This document shows, piece after piece, positions 1-8,713 of a stretch of 64,000 nucleotides of DNA. Positions within the stretch are counted from its first letter, which is position 1, and the number at the start of each line of letters is the position of its first letter. The notes beneath the pieces are model-generated. The model did not search any database. It saw nothing but the letters and a program-made list of their open reading frames with translations, and was not told the DNA's origin. The translations under genes were made by a program, and so were the position numbers. The DNA is from Clostridiaceae bacterium 14S0207 (lineage in GTDB: Bacteria; Bacillota; Clostridia; Clostridiales; Clostridiaceae), in NCBI GenBank assembly GCA_003288255.1, contig CP026600.1, forward strand, positions 2,418,001 through 2,482,000, read 5' to 3'.

Positions 1-737
1 GAAGAAATAGTATTTTTATTCCATTTAGTCGTTAAGTTATTTTTAAAATTTGCAAGCCTAGCTGAAGGTGGCTCTATCCCCTGTGCATTTAAACATTCTG
101 CTATCTTTGTTAATCCATATCCGTCTAAATACAAATTAAAAATTTCCTTGACAACCTCTGTAGTTTCATCATTGGCTGGTACTAATTTTATAGTTTTTAC
201 ATCTCCATTATAATATTCTAAGAACTTATAGCCATAAGGGGGTTTACTAGCTATAGATGATCCTCTAATCATTCTTTCCTTTAGTGCACTTTTAACTCTT
301 TTACTGCAATCCTTAATATACATCTCATTTAAAATATTTTTAAATGGAATTATATCATCAAACTCATTTTCAGTATCTACATTATCTAATACACTTACAA
401 ATCTAACCTCTTTTATTTTAAAATATTCTTCTAAATAATATCCTGCCAAAATATAGTTACGTGAAAATCGTGATAAATCCCTAGTAAGAACCATATTAAT
501 TCTTTTATCATCTATATCCTGTTTTAGCTTTTGAAAACTTTCTCTATCAAAAGTAGATCCTGATACTCCTTTATCCTTATAAATTTCAATTAAGTTATAC
601 TTATTATTTTTATCTTCTTTCCTCTTTAGTTCTAACCATTTTTTTAAATTTGCTATTTGAGAAGGAATAGATTCACTTTGGACTTTTTTATCTGTACTTA
701 CCCTAACATAAATTCCAACATTCCAAACCTTATTCAT
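1..737 (-). CDS. Large serine recombinase, N-terminal part (runs off the left edge)
   Basis: An open frame of about 245 codons starts at an ATG at 737 and continues past base 1. The N-terminus reads VGIYVRVSTD, the resolvase/invertase motif with the nucleophilic serine at about residue 14. The catalytic-domain signature TRDLSRFSRNY follows near residue 95, then the start of a recombinase domain (KPPYGYKF). This is the family that moves phages, skin-like elements and Tn5397-type transposons by cutting and rejoining att sites. The C-terminal zinc-ribbon and coiled-coil part lies outside the window, so completeness cannot be judged. It overlaps a 50-codon gene by 8 bases (ATGAATAA), which suggests translational coupling. 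It is not part of the Tn916-like element on the right, which has its own tyrosine integrase. Confidence 0.9.
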   Translation of the reverse strand, partial: MNKVWNVGIYVRVSTDKKVQSESIPSQIANLKKWLELKRKEDKNNKYNLIEIYKDKGVSGSTFDRESFQKLKQDIDDKRINMVLTRDLSRFSRNYILAGYYLEEYFKIKEVRFVSVLDNVDTENEFDDIIPFKNILNEMYIKDCSKRVKSALKERMIRGSSIASKPPYGYKFLEYYNGDVKTIKLVPANDETTEVVKEIFNLYLDGYGLTKIAECLNAQGIEPPSARLANFKNNLTTKWNKNTIS

Positions 738-882
738 CTATATCCTCTCCCTCTAATAGAGAAGATGTTTTCTTTAATCTTCTACTTAATTTATCTATTC
801 TCTCATCGATTAGCTCGTCCACTATTTTTTCTAAGGATTCTTTGCCATAATATACATCTACTTTTATTTTGTCTTTCTCCAT
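730..882 (-). CDS. Small 50-aa protein coupled to the serine recombinase
   Basis: A short frame begins with ATG at 882 after a GGGGTT-like ribosome site and ends at 730, sharing 8 bases with the recombinase start. The product is highly charged, begins MEKDKIKVDVYYGKESLEK and ends with an acidic tail. I do not recognise the family. The overlap with the recombinase and the lack of any stop before its start argue that it is translated. A role as an accessory to recombination or as a partner of the recombinase is only inferred from position. Confidence 0.6.
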   Translation of the reverse strand: MEKDKIKVDVYYGKESLEKIVDELIDERIDKLSRRLKKTSSLLEGEDIDE

Positions 883-963
883 AATAACCCCTATTTTATT
901 GCTATTATTATATTAGTATTAATTACATATCTAATTTATTAATATTTTATAAAATAAAAAAAT

Positions 964-993
964 AAAAGCCACTTATTATCCTAAGTGACTTTT
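964..993 (-). terminator. Rho-independent terminator after mglC
   Basis: The 12-base arms 964-975 and 982-993 pair with one G-U and a 6-base loop. On the minus strand the stem is followed by a run rich in T. It lies 20 bases after the mglC stop codon and marks the end of the mgl operon, and probably the limit between chromosome and the element on the left. Confidence 0.8.
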
Positions 994-1012
994 TATAAAA
1001 TAGTTTTTAGCT

Positions 1013-2017
1013 TTATTTTTTAGCTAAATATTTTCTTATATCAAATGCAACTGCGGCTATAATTATAATACCCTTTATTACCTGTTGCCAGTAAGCTGAC
1101 ACCCCAAGAATAACCATTCCATTATTTAATACTTCAAATATTAGAACACCTGTAATTATTCCTGAAACCTTACCAATACCACCTGATGTAGAAACTCCCC
1201 CTATAGTAGCTGCTGCTATAGCGTCTAATTCATACATTAATCCATAGTTATTAGTAGCTCCACCTGTTCTTGCTGCTAACAATGCACCTGCTAGTCCATA
1301 TAATGCACCTGCTAAAGCATATACCTTAATTAAAGTTGTATTAATATTTACTCCTGAAACTTCAGCTGCTGCTGGATTCCCTCCTATAGCATATATATTT
1401 TTTCCAAAACGTGTCTTATTTAAAATAAACCACATAACTAAAGATACAACAATAGCTATTATTATAAGATTTGGTATACCTAACATTTTACCTGATGCAA
1501 TAGTAGTAAAGTCATTTCTTAATCCGCCAATAGGTTGTGCATTTGTATAAATACATGCTACCCCATATACAATAACCATTGTACCTAATGTAGCTATAAA
1601 TGGTGGTACTTTTAAATACGCTACAACCACACCATTAATTAATCCTATTAATAATCCAACAGCAATAGCTATTAGTATAGGAAATATTAAAGGCATATTT
1701 GGTAAATTTCCAAATAACTTATATGCATAATCTGGTTTTTGTAACAAGGATGCTGCTATGCAGGCAGTTAATCCAACTGTACGTCCTGCTGATAAGTCTG
1801 TACCTCTTGTGATTAATGCACCACCAACACCTAGTGCAATGATTATACGAACTGATGATATTATTAAAACATTAGTTATATTACCCATTGATAAAAAGCT
1901 ACTGTCTAAGATTCCTATACTAAAAAATAATACCACAAGAACTATATATATAGCATACTTACTAGTAAAATTCTTAAACGATTTCTTCTTTAAAGACTTT
2001 GTGGCTAATTCATTCAT
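1013..2017 (-). CDS. mglC: Galactose/methylgalactoside ABC transporter permease MglC
   Basis: This 334-aa integral membrane protein has a hydrophilic N-terminus and about ten hydrophobic segments from residue 25 onward. It shows the conserved glycine-rich permease motif (NPAAAEVSGVN) of the ribose/xylose/galactose family (BPD_transp_2) near residue 215. It forms the membrane channel for sugar import, working with the ATPase MglA and the lipoprotein MglB encoded just upstream. ATG at 2017 follows AAGGAGG at good spacing, 21 bases after mglA. The substrate is assigned through MglB. Ribose or xylose permeases are very similar, so the family is certain and the exact sugar less so. Confidence 0.88.
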   Translation of the reverse strand: MNELATKSLKKKSFKNFTSKYAIYIVLVVLFFSIGILDSSFLSMGNITNVLIISSVRIIIALGVGGALITRGTDLSAGRTVGLTACIAASLLQKPDYAYKLFGNLPNMPLIFPILIAIAVGLLIGLINGVVVAYLKVPPFIATLGTMVIVYGVACIYTNAQPIGGLRNDFTTIASGKMLGIPNLIIIAIVVSLVMWFILNKTRFGKNIYAIGGNPAAAEVSGVNINTTLIKVYALAGALYGLAGALLAARTGGATNNYGLMYELDAIAAATIGGVSTSGGIGKVSGIITGVLIFEVLNNGMVILGVSAYWQQVIKGIIIIAAVAFDIRKYLAKK

Positions 2018-2038
2018 TCTTTAAAGTCCTCCTTAATA

Positions 2039-3547
2039 CTAAAATTGAGTAGCATAATTCATAATTAATTCTTGATTTGCTTCCTTACCATTTAGAACTT
2101 TGGTCATCTTTCCATTACACATAACCATTATTCTATCTGACATTCCTAAAAGCTCAGACATCTCTGAAGATATCATTATAATGCTTTTGCCCTTTTTGGC
2201 TAAATCAGCTATTATGCAATAAATTTCATACTTCGCCCCAACATCTATCCCCCTTGTTGGTTCATCAAGTATTAAAATATCAGGATCAGTTAAAAGCCAA
2301 CGAGAAAATAATACTTTTTGTTGGTTTCCTCCTGATAAATGTTGAATTTGAGTTTTTGAAGATGGTGTTTTTATTCTAAGTTTTTTTATGTTATCTTCTA
2401 CAACTTGTTCTCCCATCTTTTTATCAAGATAAATTCCACCCTTTAAATATTTTTTTAAAGAAGCTATTAGCATATTCTCTTCAATTGATAACACAGGAAT
2501 AATACCTGTTGAACGACGTTCCTCTGTTAAAAGAGCTATTTTATGTTTTTTAGCATCTATAGGACTATTTATTTTAACTTGTTCCCCATTAACTATAAGC
2601 TTGCCCTTAGAAATATTTCTAAGACCAAAAATAGCTTCCACCATTTCAGTTCTTTGAGCACCAACTAAACCAGCTATACCTAAAATTTCCCCTTTTCTAA
2701 GTTCAAAATTAATATCTTTAAAAGACTTCGAATTAATTGATGTAAAATCCTCTACCTTCATTACCACATCTGTAGGTTTATTTTCTTTTTTAGGAAAACG
2801 ATTAGTCAAACTTCTTCCTACCATTTTAGAAATTATTAAATCTGTTGTTAATCCACTTGCTTCCCATGTACCTATGTATTTACCATCTCTCATTATTGTT
2901 ACATCATCTGCTATTTCTAGAATTTCTTCCATCTTATGTGATATATAAATAATAGAAACACCTTGTTTTCTAAGTTTATTGATAATTTTAAATAGACCTT
3001 CAACCTCTGATTCAGTCAACGAAGATGTAGGTTCATCCATAACTATAACTTTAGAATTATAAGAAACAGCCTTTGCTATTTCTACCCCTTGCACTTGTGA
3101 TACAGATAAACTAGCCATAAGTGTATCTGGTTTTATATCCATACTTACACTTTTTAACAATTTCTCTGTGTCCTTATACATCTTTTTCTCATCAACAACT
3201 TTTATAATTCCATAACTTTTTACAGGATATCTTCCTAACCATATATTTTCCATAACACTTCTATATGGTATAGGATGAAGTTCTTGATGTATCATTGAAA
3301 TTCCATTATCCAAAGCTTCCTTTGAAGTTTTAAATTGAACTTCTTTACCATCTAATATAACTTTACCTTCATCTGGATTGTAGATTCCAAAAATACATTT
3401 CATTAATGTAGATTTACCTGCTCCATTTTCCCCCATAAGAGCATGCACTGAGCCTTTTTTAATATTTATACTTACATCATCTAATGCTTTTACCCCTGGA
3501 AAGCTCTTGGATATATTCTTCATTTCTAATATATATTCTTGTGCCAT
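2039..3547 (-). CDS. mglA: Galactose/methylgalactoside ABC transporter ATPase MglA
   Basis: This 502-aa protein has two fused ABC ATPase halves, typical of monosaccharide importers. The first half has Walker A GENGAGKST at residues 39-47, a Walker B at VIVMDEPTSS and a diverged signature (LSVSQVQ). The second half has the degenerate Walker A (GLVGAQRTE) that this subfamily always shows, an intact signature LSGGNQQK and a Walker B ILILDEPTRG. It powers sugar uptake through MglC. It follows mglB across a strong hairpin, so its expression is probably lower than that of the binding protein. Confidence 0.93.
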   Translation of the reverse strand: MAQEYILEMKNISKSFPGVKALDDVSINIKKGSVHALMGENGAGKSTLMKCIFGIYNPDEGKVILDGKEVQFKTSKEALDNGISMIHQELHPIPYRSVMENIWLGRYPVKSYGIIKVVDEKKMYKDTEKLLKSVSMDIKPDTLMASLSVSQVQGVEIAKAVSYNSKVIVMDEPTSSLTESEVEGLFKIINKLRKQGVSIIYISHKMEEILEIADDVTIMRDGKYIGTWEASGLTTDLIISKMVGRSLTNRFPKKENKPTDVVMKVEDFTSINSKSFKDINFELRKGEILGIAGLVGAQRTEMVEAIFGLRNISKGKLIVNGEQVKINSPIDAKKHKIALLTEERRSTGIIPVLSIEENMLIASLKKYLKGGIYLDKKMGEQVVEDNIKKLRIKTPSSKTQIQHLSGGNQQKVLFSRWLLTDPDILILDEPTRGIDVGAKYEIYCIIADLAKKGKSIIMISSEMSELLGMSDRIMVMCNGKMTKVLNGKEANQELIMNYATQF

Positions 3548-3585
3548 AGCTTCACCTCTTTCAGCATTTTAAAAACTTCTATATT

Positions 3586-3626
3586 TTATTATTGCTTAAG
3601 AAGACATTCTTCTTAAGCAATAATAA
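3586..3626 (-). terminator. Perfect 19-bp hairpin between mglB and mglA
   Basis: Arms 3586-3604 and 3608-3626 are exactly complementary with a 3-base loop. The site lies 20 bases after the mglB stop and about 40 before mglA. There is no long T run directly after the stem, so I read it as a partial terminator or a 3'-end stabiliser that keeps mglB mRNA more abundant than mglAC, as known for binding-protein operons. Confidence 0.7.
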
Positions 3627-3645
3627 TCATTTAATATTTAAATTA

Positions 3646-4707
3646 CTATTTAACTTTTGAAACATTTTCCTTTGTTATTGGTTGATATGGAACCCATTTA
3701 TATTTACCATCTGTAATTCCTTCTATATCTTTAGCAACATCTTCTTTTTTAGCTAAGTCATAAGCCATATCTAAAATATATTTTCCTTGATTGTTAGCAT
3801 CATTTAGAATAGTTCCATATAATTTATCTTCTTTTAATGAATCTAATGCTGGTGCCGTAGCATCAACCCCTACTACTGGAATAGATTTTTTACCATTAAA
3901 ATATCCTGCAGCTTTTAAAGCTTCGATAGCACCTAATGCCATATCATCATTATTAGCAAATACTGCTTCTATTTTATCTCCATAGGATGAAAGCCAAGCA
4001 GCCATTTTTTCTTGACCTTGAGCACGTTGCCAATTAGCTGTATCACTAGCTAATTTTTCTGATTTTATTCCAGCTTCATCAAGAGCTTTAACTGAAAATT
4101 GAGTACGTAATATAGCATCTTGGTGACCTGGTTCTCCTTCTAACATAACATATTGAAGTTTTCCATCTTTATTTCTATCTGCCTCTTTGTGTTTTTTCCA
4201 ATACTCTCCTATTAGTTCTCCTTGCATTGTTCCGGATTCTTCAGCCTTAGCACCTACATAATAAAGCTTATCCCATTTATTCATATCTTCCTTTACAGGT
4301 TCTCTGTTAAAAAAGACTACTGGAATATCTTCTTTTTTAGCCTTATCAATAATTACAGATGCCGCTGTACGGTCAACCATGTTAACTGCTAAAACATCAT
4401 ATTTTTGATTTATAAAAGTGTCTATTTGGTCATTTTGAGTTGCTTGTTGTCCTTGACCATCAACTGGATTAACTGTAATTTTTACATCTTTTTCTTTTCC
4501 TAATGTTTGTGCTTCTTTTTCTATAGCCTGTCTTACTGTTGAAATAAATGTATCATCAAATTTATATAATGCTACACCAACTTTTATTTCTTTTCCATTT
4601 TTAGATTGTTCTTTCCCCTTTGCATCATTTTTTGAACATCCTACAAATCCTGTAGTTAACATTGCTGTAACAGCTATAAGAGAAACTAATTTTCTTAACA
4701 CCTTCAT
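3646..4707 (-). CDS. mglB: D-galactose-binding lipoprotein MglB
   Basis: This is a periplasmic-binding-protein-fold lipoprotein (Peripla_BP_4). I choose the ATG at 4707, preceded by GGAGGG, giving 353 aa with signal peptide MKVLRKLVSLIAVTAML and lipobox TGFVGC. It presents sugar to MglC/MglA on the outside of the membrane. Galactose specificity is supported by the EF-hand-like calcium loop DRNKDGKLQ, which matches the calcium site of enteric galactose-binding protein, and by NNDDMALGAIEAL and GVDATAPALD near the hinge. A longer frame upstream has no ribosome site. It is the first gene of the mgl operon, directly downstream of its presumed regulator genes. Confidence 0.9.
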   Translation of the reverse strand: MKVLRKLVSLIAVTAMLTTGFVGCSKNDAKGKEQSKNGKEIKVGVALYKFDDTFISTVRQAIEKEAQTLGKEKDVKITVNPVDGQGQQATQNDQIDTFINQKYDVLAVNMVDRTAASVIIDKAKKEDIPVVFFNREPVKEDMNKWDKLYYVGAKAEESGTMQGELIGEYWKKHKEADRNKDGKLQYVMLEGEPGHQDAILRTQFSVKALDEAGIKSEKLASDTANWQRAQGQEKMAAWLSSYGDKIEAVFANNDDMALGAIEALKAAGYFNGKKSIPVVGVDATAPALDSLKEDKLYGTILNDANNQGKYILDMAYDLAKKEDVAKDIEGITDGKYKWVPYQPITKENVSKVK

Positions 4708-4840
4708 TTTTAAAACCCTCCTGTAAAATTTCTTTAATTTTCCGTTAATTTCTATCATAATCATAAATCTTATGAAAAATAAATAAAATACAATCCTTTG
4801 TTATCTTTCTTCAATTTATTGTGTATTTCAATAACAAAAA

Positions 4841-4856
4841 AATGCTATATAGCATT
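4841..4856 (-). terminator. Short terminator after the response-regulator gene
   Basis: A 16-base perfect palindrome is followed on the minus strand by seven T. It lies 14 bases after the regulator stop and upstream of mglB, so the two-component genes and mglBAC are probably separate transcription units. The stem is weak and AT-rich. Confidence 0.55.
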
Positions 4857-4870
4857 ATACTATATAACAT

Positions 4871-6160
4871 TTATACTATACTTTTATATTCAGTTGGACT
4901 CATTCCTTCCGCTTTTTTAAATACTCTACTAAAATAATTAGGATCACTATACCCAACAGTATAACATATTTCCTTTATATTATATCTTCCATCCTTAAGC
5001 ATTTCTTTAGCTTTTGAAATTCTATACTCTGTTAGATAATCAATGAAATTAATTCCTACTTTTTCTTTAAAAACCTTGCTCAAATGATAAGTACTTAAAT
5101 TCACCTCTGATGCTATCAATTCTAAAGTTATCTCCTTATTAAAATTATTATTTATATATTTTAAAGCTTCCTTCACTATTTTGTTATTTTCTTTTTCTTC
5201 ATCTTTTTGTGCTATATTCTCTTGAAATTTTTGTGCTACATTTTTTTCAGATTTGTCATACTCTACATTTTCTTTTTCATATAGAATAATCTTATTTTTT
5301 TCACTACATTTAATAATAGAATCTTTAGCCTCCTTATATGATTGCTTTAAATTCTCTATTCCTTCTTTAATTGTTCCAATACCAATATATGTATTAATGT
5401 CAAATCTTTCACACATGTAATGTAATAACCTTCTTGCTATAACTAAACAATCCTGACTTTCTTTTGTATATTCTTTCTTTACTTCACAAAATACACAAAT
5501 TACTTCCATATCTATTTGATATACTAAAGAATTGCAAAACCCTCTATAAAACTCATCTATATATTCTTTTATTTTTTCTATATTTTCACATGTATCACTT
5601 CTCTTTTTTACTAAAACACAATATCCTAAACCTAAATCCATATGCAACATTTCCAAATATTGCTTGTAATTCACTAACTGTAATCTATCATATATTATTC
5701 CATTAGAAATTTCATTTTTTATAGCTGGTAATACAGAATATAATTTTTCTTTTAGCTCTAATTCTTTAATTCTTTTATCTCTATTTCTTTCCAGCTCTAT
5801 AATAGCATTTTTAATCTTTTCAGTTATATCTTGTTTGTTAAAAGGTTTTAAAATATATTCTTTTACATTACATTCCATAGCCTCTCTAGCATAACTAAAA
5901 TAATCATATGCTGAAATAATAATAAAATATGTATCACTAAAATTCTTTCTAATTTCTTTAATTGCCTCTATACCATTTATACCTGGCATCTTTATATCCA
6001 TAATTATTACTTGTGGTTTTATTTTTTCAGATATCTCAATAGCCTCTCTCCCATTCTTAGCTTCTGATATCTGAAATGTATCCTTATAATTTTTTTGAAT
6101 CAATGTCCTTAGAGCTCTTCTTTCTATCTCTTCATCATCTGCAATTAAAAGATTATACAT
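4871..6160 (-). CDS. YesN-type response regulator, AraC-family DNA-binding domain
   Basis: This 429-aa protein has a receiver domain at residues 1-120 with acidic pocket DDE (8-10), phosphoacceptor aspartate 55 in IIMDIKMPG and lysine 104 in LKPF. A middle segment of about 200 residues is typical of YesN regulators. A C-terminal AraC double helix-turn-helix spans about 330-429 (YTVGYSDPNYFSRVFKK). It should be phosphorylated by the kinase encoded 4 bases upstream and activate the adjacent mgl promoter. It parallels the XylFII-LytS-YesN three-component system of solventogenic clostridia. The target promoter is inferred from position. Confidence 0.88.
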   Translation of the reverse strand: MYNLLIADDEEIERRALRTLIQKNYKDTFQISEAKNGREAIEISEKIKPQVIIMDIKMPGINGIEAIKEIRKNFSDTYFIIISAYDYFSYAREAMECNVKEYILKPFNKQDITEKIKNAIIELERNRDKRIKELELKEKLYSVLPAIKNEISNGIIYDRLQLVNYKQYLEMLHMDLGLGYCVLVKKRSDTCENIEKIKEYIDEFYRGFCNSLVYQIDMEVICVFCEVKKEYTKESQDCLVIARRLLHYMCERFDINTYIGIGTIKEGIENLKQSYKEAKDSIIKCSEKNKIILYEKENVEYDKSEKNVAQKFQENIAQKDEEKENNKIVKEALKYINNNFNKEITLELIASEVNLSTYHLSKVFKEKVGINFIDYLTEYRISKAKEMLKDGRYNIKEICYTVGYSDPNYFSRVFKKAEGMSPTEYKSIV

Positions 6161-6164
6161 CCCC

Positions 6165-7672
6165 TTATCCCCCCATAGGTATCTTTAAATTTATTTCTGT
6201 TCCTTTTCCTATTTCACTAAATATATTAATAACATCCTCATTATCAAAATAAAGCCTTAACCTACTAATTACATTGGAAACACCTAAACCTGTTGTATGA
6301 CCCTTGGTCTTAGAAACATCATTTTCTTTTAATATTTTTTCTATCTGTTCCTTAGTCATTCCAATACCACTATCTTTTATCTTCACAATACAATTATCTC
6401 TTATTCTTCTAGCCGTAACTTCAATTACCCCTCCCTCTTCCTTATTTTCTATGCCGTGAATTAAAGCATTTTCTACCATAGGTTGTAATATCATTCCTGG
6501 TAACTTGACTTTTAACACACTTTTATCGATATCAACATTAAATTTTACCCTATCTCCAAACCTACATTCTTGAATATATATATATTGTTTTATAATATCG
6601 ATTTCCTTTTCTACAGTTGTCACATGATCTATTGTATTTAAACTATATCTTAAAAGTTCTGCTAAAGAATTTATCATTTTCTCTGTATTTTCAGCCTCTT
6701 CTTCCATAGCTGTAATAACAATAATATTTAATGTATTAAATAAAAAATGAGGATTTATTTGTGACTGTAGCATTTTTAATCTAGACTCTTTTAGCATATT
6801 TTGAGCCATTAAATTTTTTAACTCTTCTTCTCCCAACTTTTTTTCTATATCTGCTTTTTCTTTCATTTTATTAATAAATTTATGGATTTCATCTACCATG
6901 GTATTAAATCCCATTGTAACTACATCTAATTCATATATATTAGAATTTTTAAGTTCAGGAATATTAAATTCTCCTGTAGCAACTTTATACGCAGATTCTG
7001 TTAACTGATTCAAGGGTTTAGTTACACCTTTTTCTATAGATACAGCAAAATATACCCCACTTAAAACCATAAATCCTAATATTACCAATATTATTTTATT
7101 CTGAATTTTATTAGATTCCGTAATCGATTTACTTAATTCTTCACTATACTTTAAATATTCATTTTGCAAATCATTGGTATACTCAACAATAAAATTTGTT
7201 ATGTCTCTTGTTTCTTTTAATTTAGAATAAAATATTTCACCTCTATCATATATATAAAAGTTCAAAATAGAATCATTAGATACCTCTTTATAACTATCTA
7301 ATGTATTTCCTATATTTTTTATAAGCATTTCTTCTTCCATAGAATTATTTACTTTTTGTAAACCAATATTCTGCAAATATTTAAAACTATCTCTACACAC
7401 TTGATAATGGATAGCATAATTTTTAAGATCACTATCTGTTTTAGTTGAAAAATATTGTTCTAAAAAATTTTCTGAACTTAATATTTCTTTTTTATATTAT
7501 CTATTTTAAAAACCCTATCTATCATCTCTGTATGTACATTTTCTAAAGACCTTATGCTACTTAAAGAATAAATGTTTATAACAAGAGTAGATATAAGAAG
7601 GATCAATGTAAAACTTAATAATCTAAATTTCAAACTATTCATATGTAATACTCTTTTTATATTTACCTTCAT
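6165..7672 (-). pseudogene. YesM/LytS-type sensor histidine kinase, split by a -1 frameshift
   Basis: Two frames together make one kinase of about 502 aa. The first part (7478-7672) encodes a 64-residue piece with a transmembrane segment (RLLSFTLILLISTLVINIY). The second part (stop at 6165) holds the rest of the extracellular sensor, a second membrane segment (IILVILGFMVLSGVYFAV), a HAMP domain, the His_kinase motif QINPHFLFNTL and an ATPase domain (VENALIHG, DSGIGMT, TTGLGVSNV). The frames join at 7488-7493, a run of six T on the plus strand that reads A AAA AAG in the coding strand. A -1 shift there gives DNIKKEILSSENF with no other change. It may be a true mutation, a homopolymer sequencing error, or recoding. 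A GTG at 7400 could start a truncated cytoplasmic-facing form but has no obvious ribosome site. Start at 7672 overlaps the sensor gene stop by 4 bases. Confidence 0.8.
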
Positions 7673-8652
7673 TTTAATTCACTTAATTTCTTATGTTTAT
7701 TTTTATATTTTTTTATATTTTTTTTAGTAATGACTTCTACAGGCGATATAAAATTTTTCACCTGCTTACCTTCCAAAAAGTCCATCATTGTATTAACCGC
7801 CTTATATCCAAGTTCATATGCATCTGGCGCAATTGTAGCACATATTAACCCTTGATTTATATATTCTAAAGTTTCATCAAAAGCATCAAATCCTATAATT
7901 TGAACCTTTCCCTTTAACTTAATATCTGAAATTGCCCTAGCTGCCCCTATACTATCTAATGCACTAGTACAAATTATTGACTTTACATATGGATATTCTT
8001 TTAATATTTTCTTAGTCACAAGTTCAGATTCCAAAAGATATGAATTAGAAGATTCTATAGATAAAAGTTCTATTTTTTCATATTGCTTTACATAATCTTT
8101 AACTCCTTTAACTCGCTCTATTTGATTTATATTATTTTTTCCACCCATTATTATAGCAATCTCACCTTCCCCCTTTAATTTATCAATTAAAGTTTTTGCA
8201 GCTAATCTTCCTGCATTATAATTATTGATTCCTATGTAAGCTTGTCTAGAAGAATCTTTTACATCACTATCTATTGTCATAACAGCTATTCCCTTATCCT
8301 TAGCTTTCTCTATAGATTTTTTCATTTTCTCTTCTTGTAGAACATAAGTTAAAATTCCATCCTGTTTAGATGCTATTCCTTTATTCATTAGTCTAATATT
8401 TTCTACAATATAATTCCCCTCTGCACCATTGTATTCTAAAAAACAATTTCTATCTCTTGCAGCTTCTTCAGCCCCACTTTTTATATTAATCCAATAAGGA
8501 TTTGTTTTTATATGTGCCAATAACATAATTCTCTTTTTATCCTCACTTACATTTTTATCAATATTATGGGGGTAATTTTTTAATGTAAAAAATATTGTTA
8601 TCGCACTAATAATTATAACAACTCCTACAAAAAAAATTTTAAATCCTTTCAA
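7669..8652 (-). CDS. Membrane-anchored sugar-binding sensor protein (XylFII-like)
   Basis: This 327-aa protein has an N-terminal uncleaved-looking membrane anchor (residues 5-23, FFVGVVIIISAITIFF) followed by a Peripla_BP_4 sugar-binding fold (AHIKTNPYWINIKSGAEEAA, GIAVMTIDSDV, QIIGFDAFDET). No lipobox is visible, so it is likely held in the membrane by its first helix. It overlaps the kinase gene by 4 bases and heads the sensor-kinase-regulator unit. By analogy with XylFII in Clostridium beijerinckii it would bind the sugar outside and hand the signal to the kinase rather than serve the transporter. The analogy is inference; the fold and the anchor are visible. Confidence 0.82.
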   Translation of the reverse strand: MKGFKIFFVGVVIIISAITIFFTLKNYPHNIDKNVSEDKKRIMLLAHIKTNPYWINIKSGAEEAARDRNCFLEYNGAEGNYIVENIRLMNKGIASKQDGILTYVLQEEKMKKSIEKAKDKGIAVMTIDSDVKDSSRQAYIGINNYNAGRLAAKTLIDKLKGEGEIAIIMGGKNNINQIERVKGVKDYVKQYEKIELLSIESSNSYLLESELVTKKILKEYPYVKSIICTSALDSIGAARAISDIKLKGKVQIIGFDAFDETLEYINQGLICATIAPDAYELGYKAVNTMMDFLEGKQVKNFISPVEVITKKNIKKYKNKHKKLSELK

Positions 8653-8713
8653 AAGCTCACCCCATTTATTTTTTAATTAACTTAATCTTCTCCATATTCT
8701 AAAATTAATTATA

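Noticed and set aside
1-737. Serine recombinase as the TndX of a Tn5397-type element belonging to the tet(M) transposon
   Set aside because: The tet(M) element has its own int and xis at its end, and the recombinase lies 47 kb away beyond housekeeping genes.
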